Source of the DNA: Asparagopsis taxiformis
Lineage: Eukaryota; Rhodophyta; Florideophyceae; Bonnemaisoniales; Bonnemaisoniaceae
DNA length: 64,000 bases
Assembly: GCA_030407315.1 (NCBI GenBank)
Contig: JALQPE010000788.1
Coordinates: 39,889-103,888, forward strand
Reading direction: 5' to 3'
The position numbers and the translations under genes are program-made. Below are positions 29,898 through 40,590 of the stretch, piece by piece. Position 1 is the stretch's first letter, and every line of letters begins with the position of its first letter. Under the pieces are notes generated by a model. It saw nothing but the letters and a program-made list of their open reading frames with translations, made no database searches and was not told where the DNA came from.

Positions 29898-30138
29898 TGT
29901 TTTTCCTATATTTCTGTAGTGATGACGTCATTCTAGACAATAAAAGGCGGTAGAAGATACGATAATGTGCGCCTCCTCTGCCAGATCATGTGCTTCCAAG
30001 CGTAATTCGCAGCCTAGGTATCGTTTTTCTGGGCCTCCCATCGCACCGCTCCGTTTCAAACTCATCCCTCTATTGTTCTCCTACACGTCATTTCCGCCCG
30101 TAGAGTACTACTTAAACGAAAGATTCTGGAAATCCCTG

Positions 30139-30296
30139 TTTCCATCTTCATATCCGTCGGAAACAAAGCAACAACCCTGGCCGTGGAAGCCGTATAGATC
30201 ATCTAAACTGCTTCCAAAGCGTAAGTTTTAGATCATCAATACGGCTTCCAAGGCCAAAGTTGTTGCTTTGTCTCCGACGGATATGAACCATGATGG
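30139..30296. repeat. Long imperfect hairpin in CACTA end, copy 1
   Basis: Arms of about 65-70 bases: tatccgtcgg-aaacaaagcaacaa...ggaagccgtat-agatcatctaaac pairs with gttttagatcat-caatacggcttcc...ttgttgctttg-tctccgacggata, with a few mismatches and a ~15-base loop. The shape resembles a small-RNA precursor. A matching hairpin is at 37676-37833. Confidence 0.65.
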
Positions 30297-30989
30297 TACG
30301 TTTCCACAACTCACGCCACTAACCCAGTTTTCTATTCGTTTTCTCTTTCTCAGGTTTCCAGTCGGTGAGTGTTCCACTTCTACTTTCATTTATCTTTCTC
30401 TCTTACCACTTCTCCACTAATTTTCTTTTCTGCCTGTGAGTACATATCTCAATTTGGGATGCAATGGTATTTGTTAAGGTACGTTAGTCTCCTAATCACC
30501 ATCAATTTCCCTCTCCAATTCAACGTCACTAACTTGTTTCCTTTCTATACATCATTTTTTCTTCTTCTCTTCATTTCCTAGCTTATTCATGCAGCTCAAT
30601 CAGTTGATAGATTTCTAGACTTTTCTAGTAGTTTTAGTTTTACTCGTCGGAATAGTGTTAGTTGTAGTAGCATTTTTAACATAGGGATTGTTTATTCTCA
30701 ATGTAGCCTGCGCAAATAAACAAATCCAGAGTGAAGCTTCCCATATCGCACCCTCTTAGATTGCTACCTATCCTACCGCGTATACCTCTCGCTAGCTCAT
30801 AGTCACTACGAAATAAAAATTCCTAGCCGTACTATTCTGTCCATTCCCATATGAATACCGTCCATGCCCCATCCTCATAGCGCTAGAACTGCCTTCCTCT
30901 ACCCCAGAAAGATGCCCACGACAGCGTGACGCTCCATCTCATCCACCACTCCCAGACACCGAATTTTACTATATCAGGACACTACTTTT

Positions 30990-31345
30990 ACTGTCTCCAG
31001 GTGCTGCCCAGGGCAGCACGAAATACTGTCTCCAGGTGCTGCCCAGGACAGCACAAAGTACTATCTCCAGGTGCTGCCCAGGGCAGCACAAAGTACTGTC
31101 TACAGGTGCTGCCCAGGGCAGCACAAAGTACTGTCTACAGGTACTGCCCAGGGCAGCACAAAGTACTGTCTACAGGTACTGCCCAGGACAGTGAAAATCA
31201 CTGTCTCCAGGTACTGCCCAGGACAGTGAAAATCACTGTCTCCAGGTACTGCCCAGGACAGTGAAAATCACTGTCTCCAGGTACTGCCCAGGACAGTGAA
31301 AATCACTGTCTCCAGGTACTGCCCAGGACAGTGCACCGTGTTGGT
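30990..31345. repeat. 35-bp subterminal tandem array, 10 units
   Basis: Units read ctgtctccaggtgctgccca followed by gggcagcacaaagta or ggacagtgaaaatca. Each unit is itself a small palindrome (gtgctgcccagggcagcac). Unit type changes from GCAGCAC to ACAGTGA towards the terminus. Confidence 0.9.
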
Positions 31346-31691
31346 TCCATCTATTGTCCCAGGCAGCGTATTTCACTATCCGGCCATGTTGCCTTGGCCA
31401 ATACAAAACACTATCCGCCAACACTGCCCAGTACAGTAAATTACATCATATCCAACTATTGAATAAATCATTAATTTTTACTGTCTCCATTCACTGCCTC
31501 AGACAGTACTGTGAGACAGTGTTTTTTACTGTCTGCAGACAGTGTTCCGTACTGTCTGCCAGACAGTGCAAATCACTGTCTCCAAGTGTGGCATTAATTT
31601 TCATTTGCCGCATAGTGATTTTTACTGTCTCAGACAGTAAAAATCACTGTCTCGCAGTACTGTCTGAGGCCCCCTTTTCAACACCGTAGTG

Positions 31692-32261
31692 TACACCTAA
31701 TAGTATGTACCTCTAGCGCATATAATGCAATCGAACCCGTTTACCTCACCACGTCAATTATCATTCATATTCCAACAACCTATTTCATCCACACTCTCCA
31801 CCTCGCTTCTTCTTCCGTACCATTGATTCCTATCAATCGATTCTACGTGAGTTTTATACATTTACTACGATCCACCTCTCCTACAAGTCTGAAAAATTCA
31901 TTTCTACACTAACTTTTGCTACTCACAAATGAACGGTTCCCGTGCAGGCCACTGCTTGAATTTCTTCCTATTGGCGTACTCGGCTGCAAAGGATTCATAG
32001 ACTATTTAAACGGTGATCATATAAATGGTTTTCAATGTGCTCCAATGGACAATACACCAAAGAACATCAATATGAATTCATTTCAACTACCTATTCACTA
32101 CTGCGATTCAGTTTTCTTGCATACCAAATCTCATTGCGTTCCTACCCTAGTCGATTCAAAATGCTTCCTCTTCGTCAGTTGATCAATATTCCTTATTCCT
32201 TACAACGAGCAGGTCCTCTGGACATCCTAAAGTTGGTTACTTAACCTTAACTATCGATGAA
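31692..32261. other. Spacer between CACTA end and array I
   Basis: AT-rich with no supported ORF and no similarity that I can see to other parts of the window. It is the flank outside the 31691 terminus. Confidence 0.4.
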
Positions 32262-32798
32262 TTTGCTGTAATGAAACGTTTTCTTACAGCAAAGTCATCG
32301 TTACGATGACTTTGCTGTAAGAAAAGAAAACATTACAGCAGCCATGATTTCTTTACCGGGTAAAAAAATTGTGGCCGCTGTAATGAAACGTTTTCTTACA
32401 GCAAAGTCATCGTTACGATGACTTTGCTGTAAGAAAAGAAAACATTACAGTAGCCATGATTTCTTTACCGGGTAAAAAATTGTGGCCGCTGTAATGAAAC
32501 GTTTTCTTACAGCAAAGTCATCGTAACGATGACTTTGCTGTAAGAAAGCAAATCATTACAGCGGCCACAATTTTTTTACCCGGTAAAATTTCTTGCTGAT
32601 TTTTTACCCGGTAAAAAATTCTTCGGCCACTGCAAGGAAACGGTTCCTTACAGCAAAGTCATCGTTACGATGACTTTGCTGTAAGAAAGCAAATCATTAC
32701 AGCTGCCACGATTTTTTTACCCGGTAAAACATTCTTGGCCACTGTAATGGAAACGTTTTCTTACAGCAAAGTCATCGTAACGATGACTTTGCTGTAAG
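32262..32798. repeat. Palindrome array I
   Basis: Five 39-nt palindromes with ACCCGGT-type elements, close to arrays A and B in the middle section (cggccactgcaaggaaacgg). It lacks the outer CTTACAGC...GTTTACC boundary on both sides, so it is truncated. It lies 120 bases 3' of the transposase gene. Confidence 0.9.
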
Positions 32799-32918
32799 CA
32801 TACCTCCCTCCATCCTCTCAGATCCTCTCCCCACTACTTTGCACCAATCCACCACCGCCCTAGAGTGTACAATTCATATGTGATGCATCTGGTTATTCAT
32901 TTTATTCTTCCCTAAAAA

Positions 32919-35900
32919 TCATGCAGCCCTCGGTGGAAATCCGTCTCGCCTACATAGTGCATATATCTCTCCACCCTCCAGCAGTCCGGGTCCGTGCCTT
33001 ACCTCCCTCATGTTCTCATCATATTCGCATACACTCCCATTGCAATAGTGCATACCAAACACCTCAGTGACTCCCTCACTCATCTCCACAATTACTGTTC
33101 GTCGCCTCTCTTCGACCTTGAACACTCCTTCATCAGTTTTTCGCAAACCCAGGCAAACTCCATAAGCTGTACCTTGCTCATCTCTCGCACTCTCGTTCCT
33201 CAGGATAAAGAACGCTAGAACAATAAAAAACCGCGGTTCATAATTAATTCTTCCCCGCATTATCTCTGATGTGAGACGAGACGCCGGGTACAGAATCGCT
33301 TGTGAAGTTGCACCATCCTCACATTTCATCTGTTCAGGGCAAACAGCATGGATGATAGCTCCTGATTCTAGAGAGCCAGACCTCTGCACTGTTTTCCTTC
33401 CCCACTCTGTCGTAGTGCTTCTAGAAACTCTTCTCACCCATTCGGCATACTTTCCACACCCGCTTGTTCCGCTTCGGTACCTTTCGGTAAAGAACCGTTT
33501 GAAAACACCTACAGCACCCTCTGCCATATCACATTTTCCATTCATGTACTCCTTGACCTCGTCAATAGATATACCTCCATGCCCTCTCCACGTCACAATT
33601 TCACCATCCGCCGACAATATCTTTCCTCGACGCTGGGAGAGAAGCTGGAGAACCGGTTCCTGGAAGCAGTTTTTCACTACCTCGTCTTCCACATCTATTT
33701 CTCTCCCTAGCTCCTGTGAAAGAACGTTGACCATTTGAGAGCATTCGGACGAGGACCAATGTTGTGGCTCCATGCCGATTTCGCGCAAAACAATGGCCAC
33801 TCTCGTCTGCCAGTCATCCGCAAGAACTAATTCCAGCGCTGAAAGCTGTTCGCTTTGGTGATTGGACATTCTCACACCTTTCTTCAGCGGCTGATGCATC
33901 CGTTCGAATATAAGCTCCTGCACGTGCTTCACAGAGCCGTAGGCAGGAAGCGTATGAACACAAAACTCGACAAGACGATGAACATTAGGCTTGTCCAAAT
34001 GTGCTCCTGCTCCCTTCACTTTCCGACAATACTCATTCAACGTCTCCACGTAGTCTACAGTTCTTCCCAGAATGTATTCATTCCTGCCACCTTCTCCGTC
34101 AGCCGTCTCTACTTCATGGGGACCGTCTTTCCACCATACGGGCATGAAACTAATACACGAAACCAGCTTCTGAAACATCACTACTAGTTTGACGGCCCCA
34201 TCAAATTTTTCACGATGACCTTCCCCTTTCCCATCCATCATTCGAGCTGCGTTTTCGAATGCCATAGGTGCTATCAGAAGCACACTGAATATGTCACTCA
34301 TGTTCATGGAAAGCAGATTGTTGGTTCCAAATAAACGGTTCTGCCTTCCCATCCTGAACTTCTTCAGAGCGCCCAGAATTTGCAATTCAGCTACCTCTCG
34401 AATTCGTGGGCTGGCAGCTGAAATACAAGCGTTCAGTACATCTTGTGCCAGTCCAGACAATAGATGGTCAGGTGCTATCACTGCGGAACGGTACGGGTCA
34501 AAAATTGCTGGGACAACTGAAACTCCGTTTTCCGTCTTCGGTACTTCTTCCTGCACTGCTTCCAAGGAAGTGCTCAGGACATGAAATGGTAAATCTTCCC
34601 CTTCTTCTGCAGCCAGTCCGAGAGTGCGAAGCTGGGTTTCTGTGGCATCCTTACGTGTCGATGCATTCCGATACTTGCTCCTGGCATGCGTCGATGTTTG
34701 CCCGTTCACTACCGAAGTGTATGCATTCTTCGTGCCACCAGTACTGCTCAGGTCATATTTGCGGAAACTGCAGATGTGGCACGGAGAGTTTGATGTGTGT
34801 CCAAGAACATCCAGGGTATGTGAAACTGCAGGATAGTCTCCAATGCTCCCCACTGGGTCTAGAAATACCACAATATCTTCTCCCTCTGCATTTTTCGTTG
34901 GGAAACCCTCTGTGCTTCCTCGCACTATATCTTGAACGATATATCGCAATACACAATTTGTGGACACTCCCGGAGGTGGCAAACCAATCACTCGAACCGC
35001 TTGGTAGCTTCCCCTTTTCCGAGGCGGTAGATTGAGAGGTAACATATAGCATCCACCAAAACTTCCCTTCCTGCTTGTGAATGGTTCAAAGTCATCCGTG
35101 TAAAGGAGAAATCGGTAAACAAAGTAGTTTCGACCATCCTCCAGCTTTCCCCAACATGGTGCATCTTCTCGCGGAGACGCTGGGTGCCATTGCGACCTGT
35201 GGTCTCCGAAACCATCCGAGAACACCCCTGAAACACGAATTTCTTCATAGTTGGGGCTTCCTAGTCTATCGGGCGGGTTTCTGGCTTCAGCAAAGCTCGC
35301 GCCCGGTGAAAAGCAAAGTAACATGGTGGATGCTTCTCCGACCTGCTCTTTCAAATACCTGTTCACCAATACGACGTGTGGAACAATATCACCCTCTTCC
35401 ATTCCAATTGGTAATAGAACGGTTATCACGTCCCCAGCTCGTGTTCCTTTTCCCTTGGCTCCTGCTCCGATTACACATTGCGATATCGCTCGCAGAGCAT
35501 GCTGCCTCTCCCATTCCAATAGATGTGACATTCGCGGCTGCAGATATTTTTCGACATGCACATCATGCTCACCGTCGTGTCGAGCCTCATAGGTAACTAT
35601 GGTCCTAGCATGAAGTTCCCACAACGACGTAACCGCCACTCTTCTCCTCTTCGGTTTCCCACCATCTCTGTCATTCTTCCTGAACCCTTTTGCTCTTTCG
35701 ATGACGGCAACCTGACGAGCTCCTGGATGACATCGGATTCGAATTGCTGTTCCATCAGGTACATAAATGTGCTTCAAACCCTTTTTCCCATCGCTGTCAA
35801 TGGGAACAACTGCTGTGCGAACGAATGGGTCGCTCAAAACACCCCTCCTGCACTTTGCAATGAACGAATCTTCAATGCTGCACTCTGCGGTTGATTTTTC

Positions 35901-36722
35901 TCCTTCCGAGCTTCGATTGTTCGCATCACTGCGGAATGCTTTAAAGATTGGTCGAGTCTGGACATCTTTCAGAGCCCATGTGCTTGGGAGTACAATACGA
36001 ACTTTCGCCATTCCTCCACAATTGTCTCTGTCATCTGTTGTTCCACGGGTTCCTACTGCACCTCGATGCTGTGCAGCTCTTGCTCCGCTCTTTCGAAGGT
36101 CTATCGGAAACTCGATGTCACAGCTCTTTGCATAGCAATGTTTCCTCAAGAATGGTAGTATCTTCTGTCGCATCACAGAGTCCGACGGGACGTGCTCACT
36201 TGGATCTCTGCGGAAATTCATTCCGAACAGGGTACCTTCATAGTGGGCTCTTGTCATTCTTTGAGTTCCACTCAGCTGAAGAGCCCCATACATCGCAGGC
36301 CATTGTAGTAATGCCTTGAAATCACCACATGCTTCATCCCCAGCATTTCGGTCTATCGGGCCTCCAGTTGAAATGGAATCAGAACCTCGTCCGGTTGCTT
36401 CTTCCGATTCCATTAGCGTGCTCGATGCTACGTAGATGTCACTTCCAGCTTCATCGTTGTTGCTGTACACATCAATACAACCTTCTATTGTGTCACCCAT
36501 AGGGATTGGGGACTCCAATAGGTCATCTGTGGTACACTCACGTCGTAGCTCATTACCTCTCGGGATTTCTTTGTTCATGCAGGCTGCATCACTGCTGCGG
36601 ATTTCTCCCTGCAGTTTCCCAGGAAGCTGTTTACTGGGACTGGCCACATTGAGTGAATCGAATCTCGCCTTTGTCCTACGACTTGTGGTTTTCTTTCGAA
36701 TAGGAGTCCGTCTCGGAGCCAT
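32919..36722 (-). CDS. Tnp2/Plavaka-like transposase (CACTA superfamily)
   Basis: 1267 residues from ATG at 36722 (AAG-ATG-GCT), uninterrupted. The basic N-terminus (RRTPIRKKTTSRRTKAR) suits a nuclear, DNA-binding protein. A central D-Y-P...GHTSNSPCHICSF segment, with CHIC at 648-651, resembles the D-x-P ... PC-x-x-C element of tnp2/Plavaka transposases. Near residues 930-960 ELIFERMHQPLKKGVRMSNH matches the conserved C-terminal E-x-x-H-K-x-x-K-x-x-x-R-x-S-N pattern of that group. A 350-residue C-terminal extension is unassigned. It sits inside terminal sequences that end in CACTA, which agrees with the family. With no premature stop it may still be active. I could not assign the full DDE triad by eye. 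Confidence 0.65.
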   Translation of the reverse strand: MAPRRTPIRKKTTSRRTKARFDSLNVASPSKQLPGKLQGEIRSSDAACMNKEIPRGNELRRECTTDDLLESPIPMGDTIEGCIDVYSNNDEAGSDIYVASSTLMESEEATGRGSDSISTGGPIDRNAGDEACGDFKALLQWPAMYGALQLSGTQRMTRAHYEGTLFGMNFRRDPSEHVPSDSVMRQKILPFLRKHCYAKSCDIEFPIDLRKSGARAAQHRGAVGTRGTTDDRDNCGGMAKVRIVLPSTWALKDVQTRPIFKAFRSDANNRSSEGEKSTAECSIEDSFIAKCRRGVLSDPFVRTAVVPIDSDGKKGLKHIYVPDGTAIRIRCHPGARQVAVIERAKGFRKNDRDGGKPKRRRVAVTSLWELHARTIVTYEARHDGEHDVHVEKYLQPRMSHLLEWERQHALRAISQCVIGAGAKGKGTRAGDVITVLLPIGMEEGDIVPHVVLVNRYLKEQVGEASTMLLCFSPGASFAEARNPPDRLGSPNYEEIRVSGVFSDGFGDHRSQWHPASPREDAPCWGKLEDGRNYFVYRFLLYTDDFEPFTSRKGSFGGCYMLPLNLPPRKRGSYQAVRVIGLPPPGVSTNCVLRYIVQDIVRGSTEGFPTKNAEGEDIVVFLDPVGSIGDYPAVSHTLDVLGHTSNSPCHICSFRKYDLSSTGGTKNAYTSVVNGQTSTHARSKYRNASTRKDATETQLRTLGLAAEEGEDLPFHVLSTSLEAVQEEVPKTENGVSVVPAIFDPYRSAVIAPDHLLSGLAQDVLNACISAASPRIREVAELQILGALKKFRMGRQNRLFGTNNLLSMNMSDIFSVLLIAPMAFENAARMMDGKGEGHREKFDGAVKLVVMFQKLVSCISFMPVWWKDGPHEVETADGEGGRNEYILGRTVDYVETLNEYCRKVKGAGAHLDKPNVHRLVEFCVHTLPAYGSVKHVQELIFERMHQPLKKGVRMSNHQSEQLSALELVLADDWQTRVAIVLREIGMEPQHWSSSECSQMVNVLSQELGREIDVEDEVVKNCFQEPVLQLLSQRRGKILSADGEIVTWRGHGGISIDEVKEYMNGKCDMAEGAVGVFKRFFTERYRSGTSGCGKYAEWVRRVSRSTTTEWGRKTVQRSGSLESGAIIHAVCPEQMKCEDGATSQAILYPASRLTSEIMRGRINYEPRFFIVLAFFILRNESARDEQGTAYGVCLGLRKTDEGVFKVEERRRTVIVEMSEGVTEVFGMHYCNGSVCEYDENMREVRHGPGLLEGGEIYALCRRDGFPPRAA

Positions 36723-37215
36723 CTTGATGTTTTTGTTCTTTTCTTCTTCGCTCAGTTTTGTGGCATAGAATACAACTCTAAACTTCTATGACATGACTAC
36801 TATCTCAATACAGTACTACTACTTTTAACCGTTACGAAACCTTTCCAGGCTTTCATTCGATCCAATGAACTGGTTCACCACAATGCTTTGCCCTATGCTC
36901 ATTGCTTTATGCACATTGATTGCTATTTCATCCGGACTCAACATCGTTTTGCTATCTTGTATCGCATCCCCTAACCACAAACCCAGCCAAGATGTATCCA
37001 TTTCCGGAAAACGGCCGTTTATTTCGCAGTGATGCTCTAGGCACTAATACTGAATCTGATTTTCTCATACACGTACTTCCTACTCGTATACTCTACCATT
37101 TTCGGCCCTATTTACAAGTTGAAAGCACAATCTCTCGTTGAATCGTACTCGGTGTGATATCTTAAATTAGCATAAATTTATATATTGCAATGCAGATTCA
37201 CTGCTCGCTTGCAAC

Positions 37216-37431
37216 ATGAAAATTATAAAATTTCTCCCACACTCCTGTTTCCTAGCCGCCACCATCCACGTGGCCCGCTTTGACTGCCTGCCAAGTGTGC
37301 TCAGAGCATGCAATGACGTCATCGATATATACCGTCCAAATCATCACTGGAAGCGCGGACTCCTCGTCCAGGAAAGTGCGCCATTTTTCCTACTCCTCGC
37401 CTCCCCCTTTCCAGTAGGCCCGATATGCTAG
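37216..37431 (+). CDS. Small ORF of CACTA end, copy 2 (71 aa)
   Basis: Partner of 29682-29897. It keeps the same start, stop and length (MKIIKFLPHSCFLAATIHVA ... VQESAPFF). Function unknown; it may be a chance frame. Confidence 0.3.
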   Translation: MKIIKFLPHSCFLAATIHVARFDCLPSVLRACNDVIDIYRPNHHWKRGLLVQESAPFFLLLASPFPVGPIC

Positions 37432-37675
37432 TGTTTTTCCTATATTTCTGTAGTGATGACGTCATTATAGACTAGAGAAGGCGGTAGAAGATACAATAAT
37501 TTTGCGCCTGTTCTGCCAGGTCATGTGCTTCAAAGCGTAATTCGCACCCTAGGTATCGTTTTTCTGGGCCTCCCATCGCACCGCTCCGTTTCAAATTCAT
37601 CCCTCTATTGTTAGAGTACACGTCATTTCCGCCCGCAGAGTGCTACTTAAACAACAGATTCTGGAGATCCCTGTT

Positions 37676-37833
37676 TCCATCTTCATATCCGTCGGAAGCA
37701 AAGCAACAACCCTGGCCGTGGAAGCCGTATAGATCATCTAAACTGCTTCCAAAGCGTAAGTTTTAGATCATCAATACGGCTCCCAAGGCCAAAGTTGTTG
37801 CTTTGTCTCCGACGGATATGAACCATGATGGTA
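37676..37833. repeat. Long imperfect hairpin in CACTA end, copy 2
   Basis: Same structure as 30139-30296, with a few point changes (for example gtcggaagcaaag for gtcggaaacaaag, and ggctcccaagg for ggcttccaagg). Confidence 0.65.
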
Positions 37834-38519
37834 CGTTTCCACAACTCACGCCACTAACCCAGTTTTCTATTCGTTTTCTCTTTCTCAGGTTTCCAGTCGG
37901 TGAGTGTTCCAATTCTACTTTCATTTATCTTTCTCTCTTACCACTTCTCCACTAATTTTCTTTTCTGCCTGTGAGTACATATCTCAATTTGGGATGCAAT
38001 GGTATTTGTTAAGGTACGTTAGTCTCCTAATCACCATCAATTTCCCTCTCCAATTCAACGTCACTAACTTGTTTCCTTTCTCTACATCATTTTTTCTTCT
38101 TCTCTTCATTTCCTAGCTTATTCATGCAGCTCAATCAGTTGATAGATTTCTAGACTTTTCTAGTAGTTTTAGTTTTACTCGTCGGAATAGTGTTAGTTGT
38201 AGTAGCATTTTTAACATAGGGATTGTTTATTCTCAATGTAGCCTGCGCAAATAAACAAATCCAGAGTGAAGCTTCCCATATCGCACCCTCTTAGATTGCT
38301 ACCTATCCTACCGCGTATACCTCTCGCTAGCTCATAGTCACTACGAAATAAAAATTCCTAGCCGTACTATTCTGTCCATTCCCATATGAATACCGTCCAT
38401 GCCCCATCCTCATAGCGCTAGAACTGCCTTCCTCTACCCCAGAAAGATGCCCACGACAGCGTGACGCTCCATCTCATCCACCACTCCCAGACACCGAATT
38501 TTACTATATCAGGACACTA

Positions 38520-39050
38520 CTTTTACTGTCTCCAGGTGCTGCCCAGGGCAGCACGAAATACTGTCTCCAGGTGCTGCCCAGGGCAGCACGAAATACTGTC
38601 TCCAGGTGCTGCCCAGGGCAGCACGAAATACTGTCTCCAGGTGCTGCCCAGGGCAGCACGAAATACTGTCTACAGGTGCTGCCCAGGGCAGCACAAAGTA
38701 CTGTCTACAGGTGCTGCCCAGGGCAGCACGAAATACTGTCTACAGGTGCTGCCCAGGGCAGCACAAAGTACTGTCTACAGGTGCTGCCCAGGGCAGCACA
38801 AAGTACTGTCTACAGGTGCTGCCCAGGGCAGCACAAAGTACTGTCTACAGGTACTGCCCAGGGCAGCACAAAGTACTGTCTACAGGTACTGCCCAGGACA
38901 GTGAAAATCACTGTCTCCAGGTACTGCCCAGGACAGTGAAAATCACTGTCTCCAGGTACTGCCCAGGACAGTGAAAATCACTGTCTCCAGGTACTGCCCA
39001 GGACAGTGAAAATCACTGTCTCCAGGTACTGCCCAGGACAGTGCACCGTG
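38520..39050. repeat. 35-bp subterminal tandem array, 15 units
   Basis: Same unit as at 30990-31345. The extra units are of the gggcagcacgaaata and gggcagcacaaagta types at the inner side; the outermost units are unchanged. Confidence 0.9.
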
Positions 39051-39689
39051 TTGGTTCCATCTATTGTCCCAGGCAGCGTATTTCACTATCCGGCCATGTT
39101 GCCTTGGCCAATACAAAACACTATCCGCCAACACTGCCCAGTACAGTAAATTACATCATATCCAACTATTGAATAAATCATTAATTTTTACTGTCTCCAT
39201 TCACTGCCTCAGACAGTACTGTGAGACAGTGTTTTTTACTGTCTGCAGACAGTGTTCCGTACTGTCTGCCAGACAGTGCAAATCACTGTCTCCAAGTGTG
39301 GCATTAATTTTCATTTGCCGCATAGTGATTTTTACTGTCTCAGACAGTAAAAATCACTGTCTCGCAGTACTGTCTGAGGCCCCCTTTTCAACACCGTAGT
39401 GTTAACAACTACTACTTTGGTAAACAATTATCGACAATATAATCATCTCCTTTATCACTTTCAATCTATGAACCTAGTATAATGTACTTCCGTTCCATGC
39501 TTTCAAACTAGATTGTCCATTCCCTCGTGGGTTGGAGCATGATTTCCAGGACGATTCCCTCACATCTCTAGACTCGATGGTCTATGGTAGAAATAGCAGA
39601 ACAATTGGGTTTGTACGTGCTTCATCGCCTACTTGCTTCCGGTAATGTGTGGACGTGCACGATACACGATCAACCTAAAATGGACGTCC

Positions 39690-40590
39690 GGTGGATGTCC
39701 AGCTCAGATGCATTGCTGGCCAGCCCAGAAATTCTACAATTTCGGGCACAAAAAATTTTGCAAAAAACATCGATTTGGGCGGTCGATTGTGCCGTACGGC
39801 ACACCCCCATCTCAAAAACATGTTCACATGTGCATGTTTTTGAGAATAGCCCAAAATTTAATTCAAATCAAGGTGTCTAATTTGGCCACAACGGCCCCAG
39901 GAACCGGCCGCCGCCCCGAGTGGGGTTGTCACTGGCTTCTGTAAGCACTAACTGTAAGGCTAAATGGCGCCTAACGACGGGTCGATTTCAGGCTCAACAC
40001 GTCAGGGACAGGTCTTGGTCCTTGTTCCATCATGGTCCCGCCTCACTCTCTCACGACCAACCTGAAATGGACGTCCGGTGGATGTCCAGCTCGATTGCAC
40101 TGCTGGCCAGCCCAGAAATTCTAAAATTTCGGGCACAAAAAATCTTGCAAAAATCAACGATTTGGGCGGGTCGATTGTGCCGTACGGCACACCCCCATCT
40201 CAAAAACATGTTCACATGTGCATGTTTTTGAGAATAGCCCAAATTTTAATTCAAATCAGGGTGTCTAATTTGGCCACAACGGCCCCAGGAACCGACCGCC
40301 GGCCCCGATCGGGGGCTATCACTGGCGTCTGTAAGCACCAACTGTAAGCCGGAACCGGCCGCTGCCCCGATCGGGGATATCACTGGCTTCTATAAGCACC
40401 AACTGTAAGCCAAAATCGCGTCTCACGACGGGTCGATTTCAGGCTCAACACGTCAGGGACAGGTCTTGGTCCTTGTTCCATCATGGTCCCGCCTCACTCT
40501 CTCACGACCAACCTGAAATGGACGTCCGGTGGATGTCCAGCTCGATTGCACTGCTGGCCAGCCCAGAAATTCTAAAATTTCCGAAAAATC
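39690..40590 (+). repeat. GTGCCGTACGGCAC repeat units, left arm
   Basis: Units of about 200-400 bases: ggacgtccggtggatgtcc...ctggccagcccagaaattct...GTGCCGTACGGCAC (39789-39802 and 40177-40190)...caaaaacatgttcacatgtgcatg...aattcaaatca. A third, partial unit at 40505-40590 breaks off before the palindrome. Confidence 0.85.

Larger units (their letters stand above)
29293..31691 (-). mobile_element. CACTA terminal region, copy 1 (no transposase)
   Basis: About 2.4 kb nearly identical to 36826-39401 and ending in CAACACCGTAGTG. It contains a small shared ORF, a long imperfect hairpin, a 35-bp tandem array with 10 units, and subterminal ACTGTCTCAGACAGT motifs. It begins abruptly next to the chimeric pseudogene, where copy 2 continues into the transposase promoter. 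Confidence 0.8.
36826..39401 (-). mobile_element. CACTA terminal region, copy 2 (5' of the transposase)
   Basis: About 2.6 kb upstream of the transposase start, ending in CAACACCGTAGTG at 39401, followed by TTA. Nearly identical to 29293-31691; the length difference of about 175 bases is almost wholly five extra 35-bp tandem units. The terminus is adjacent to the outer end of the inverted arm starting at 39402. Confidence 0.8.

Noticed and set aside
30926..31264. Protein of repeated VLPRAAQSTVYRCCPGQHK-type units over the 35-bp tandem array (also 38461-38974)
   Set aside because: 35 is not a multiple of 3, so the array is open in several frames on both strands simply because its unit lacks stops; a non-coding subterminal repeat is the better explanation.
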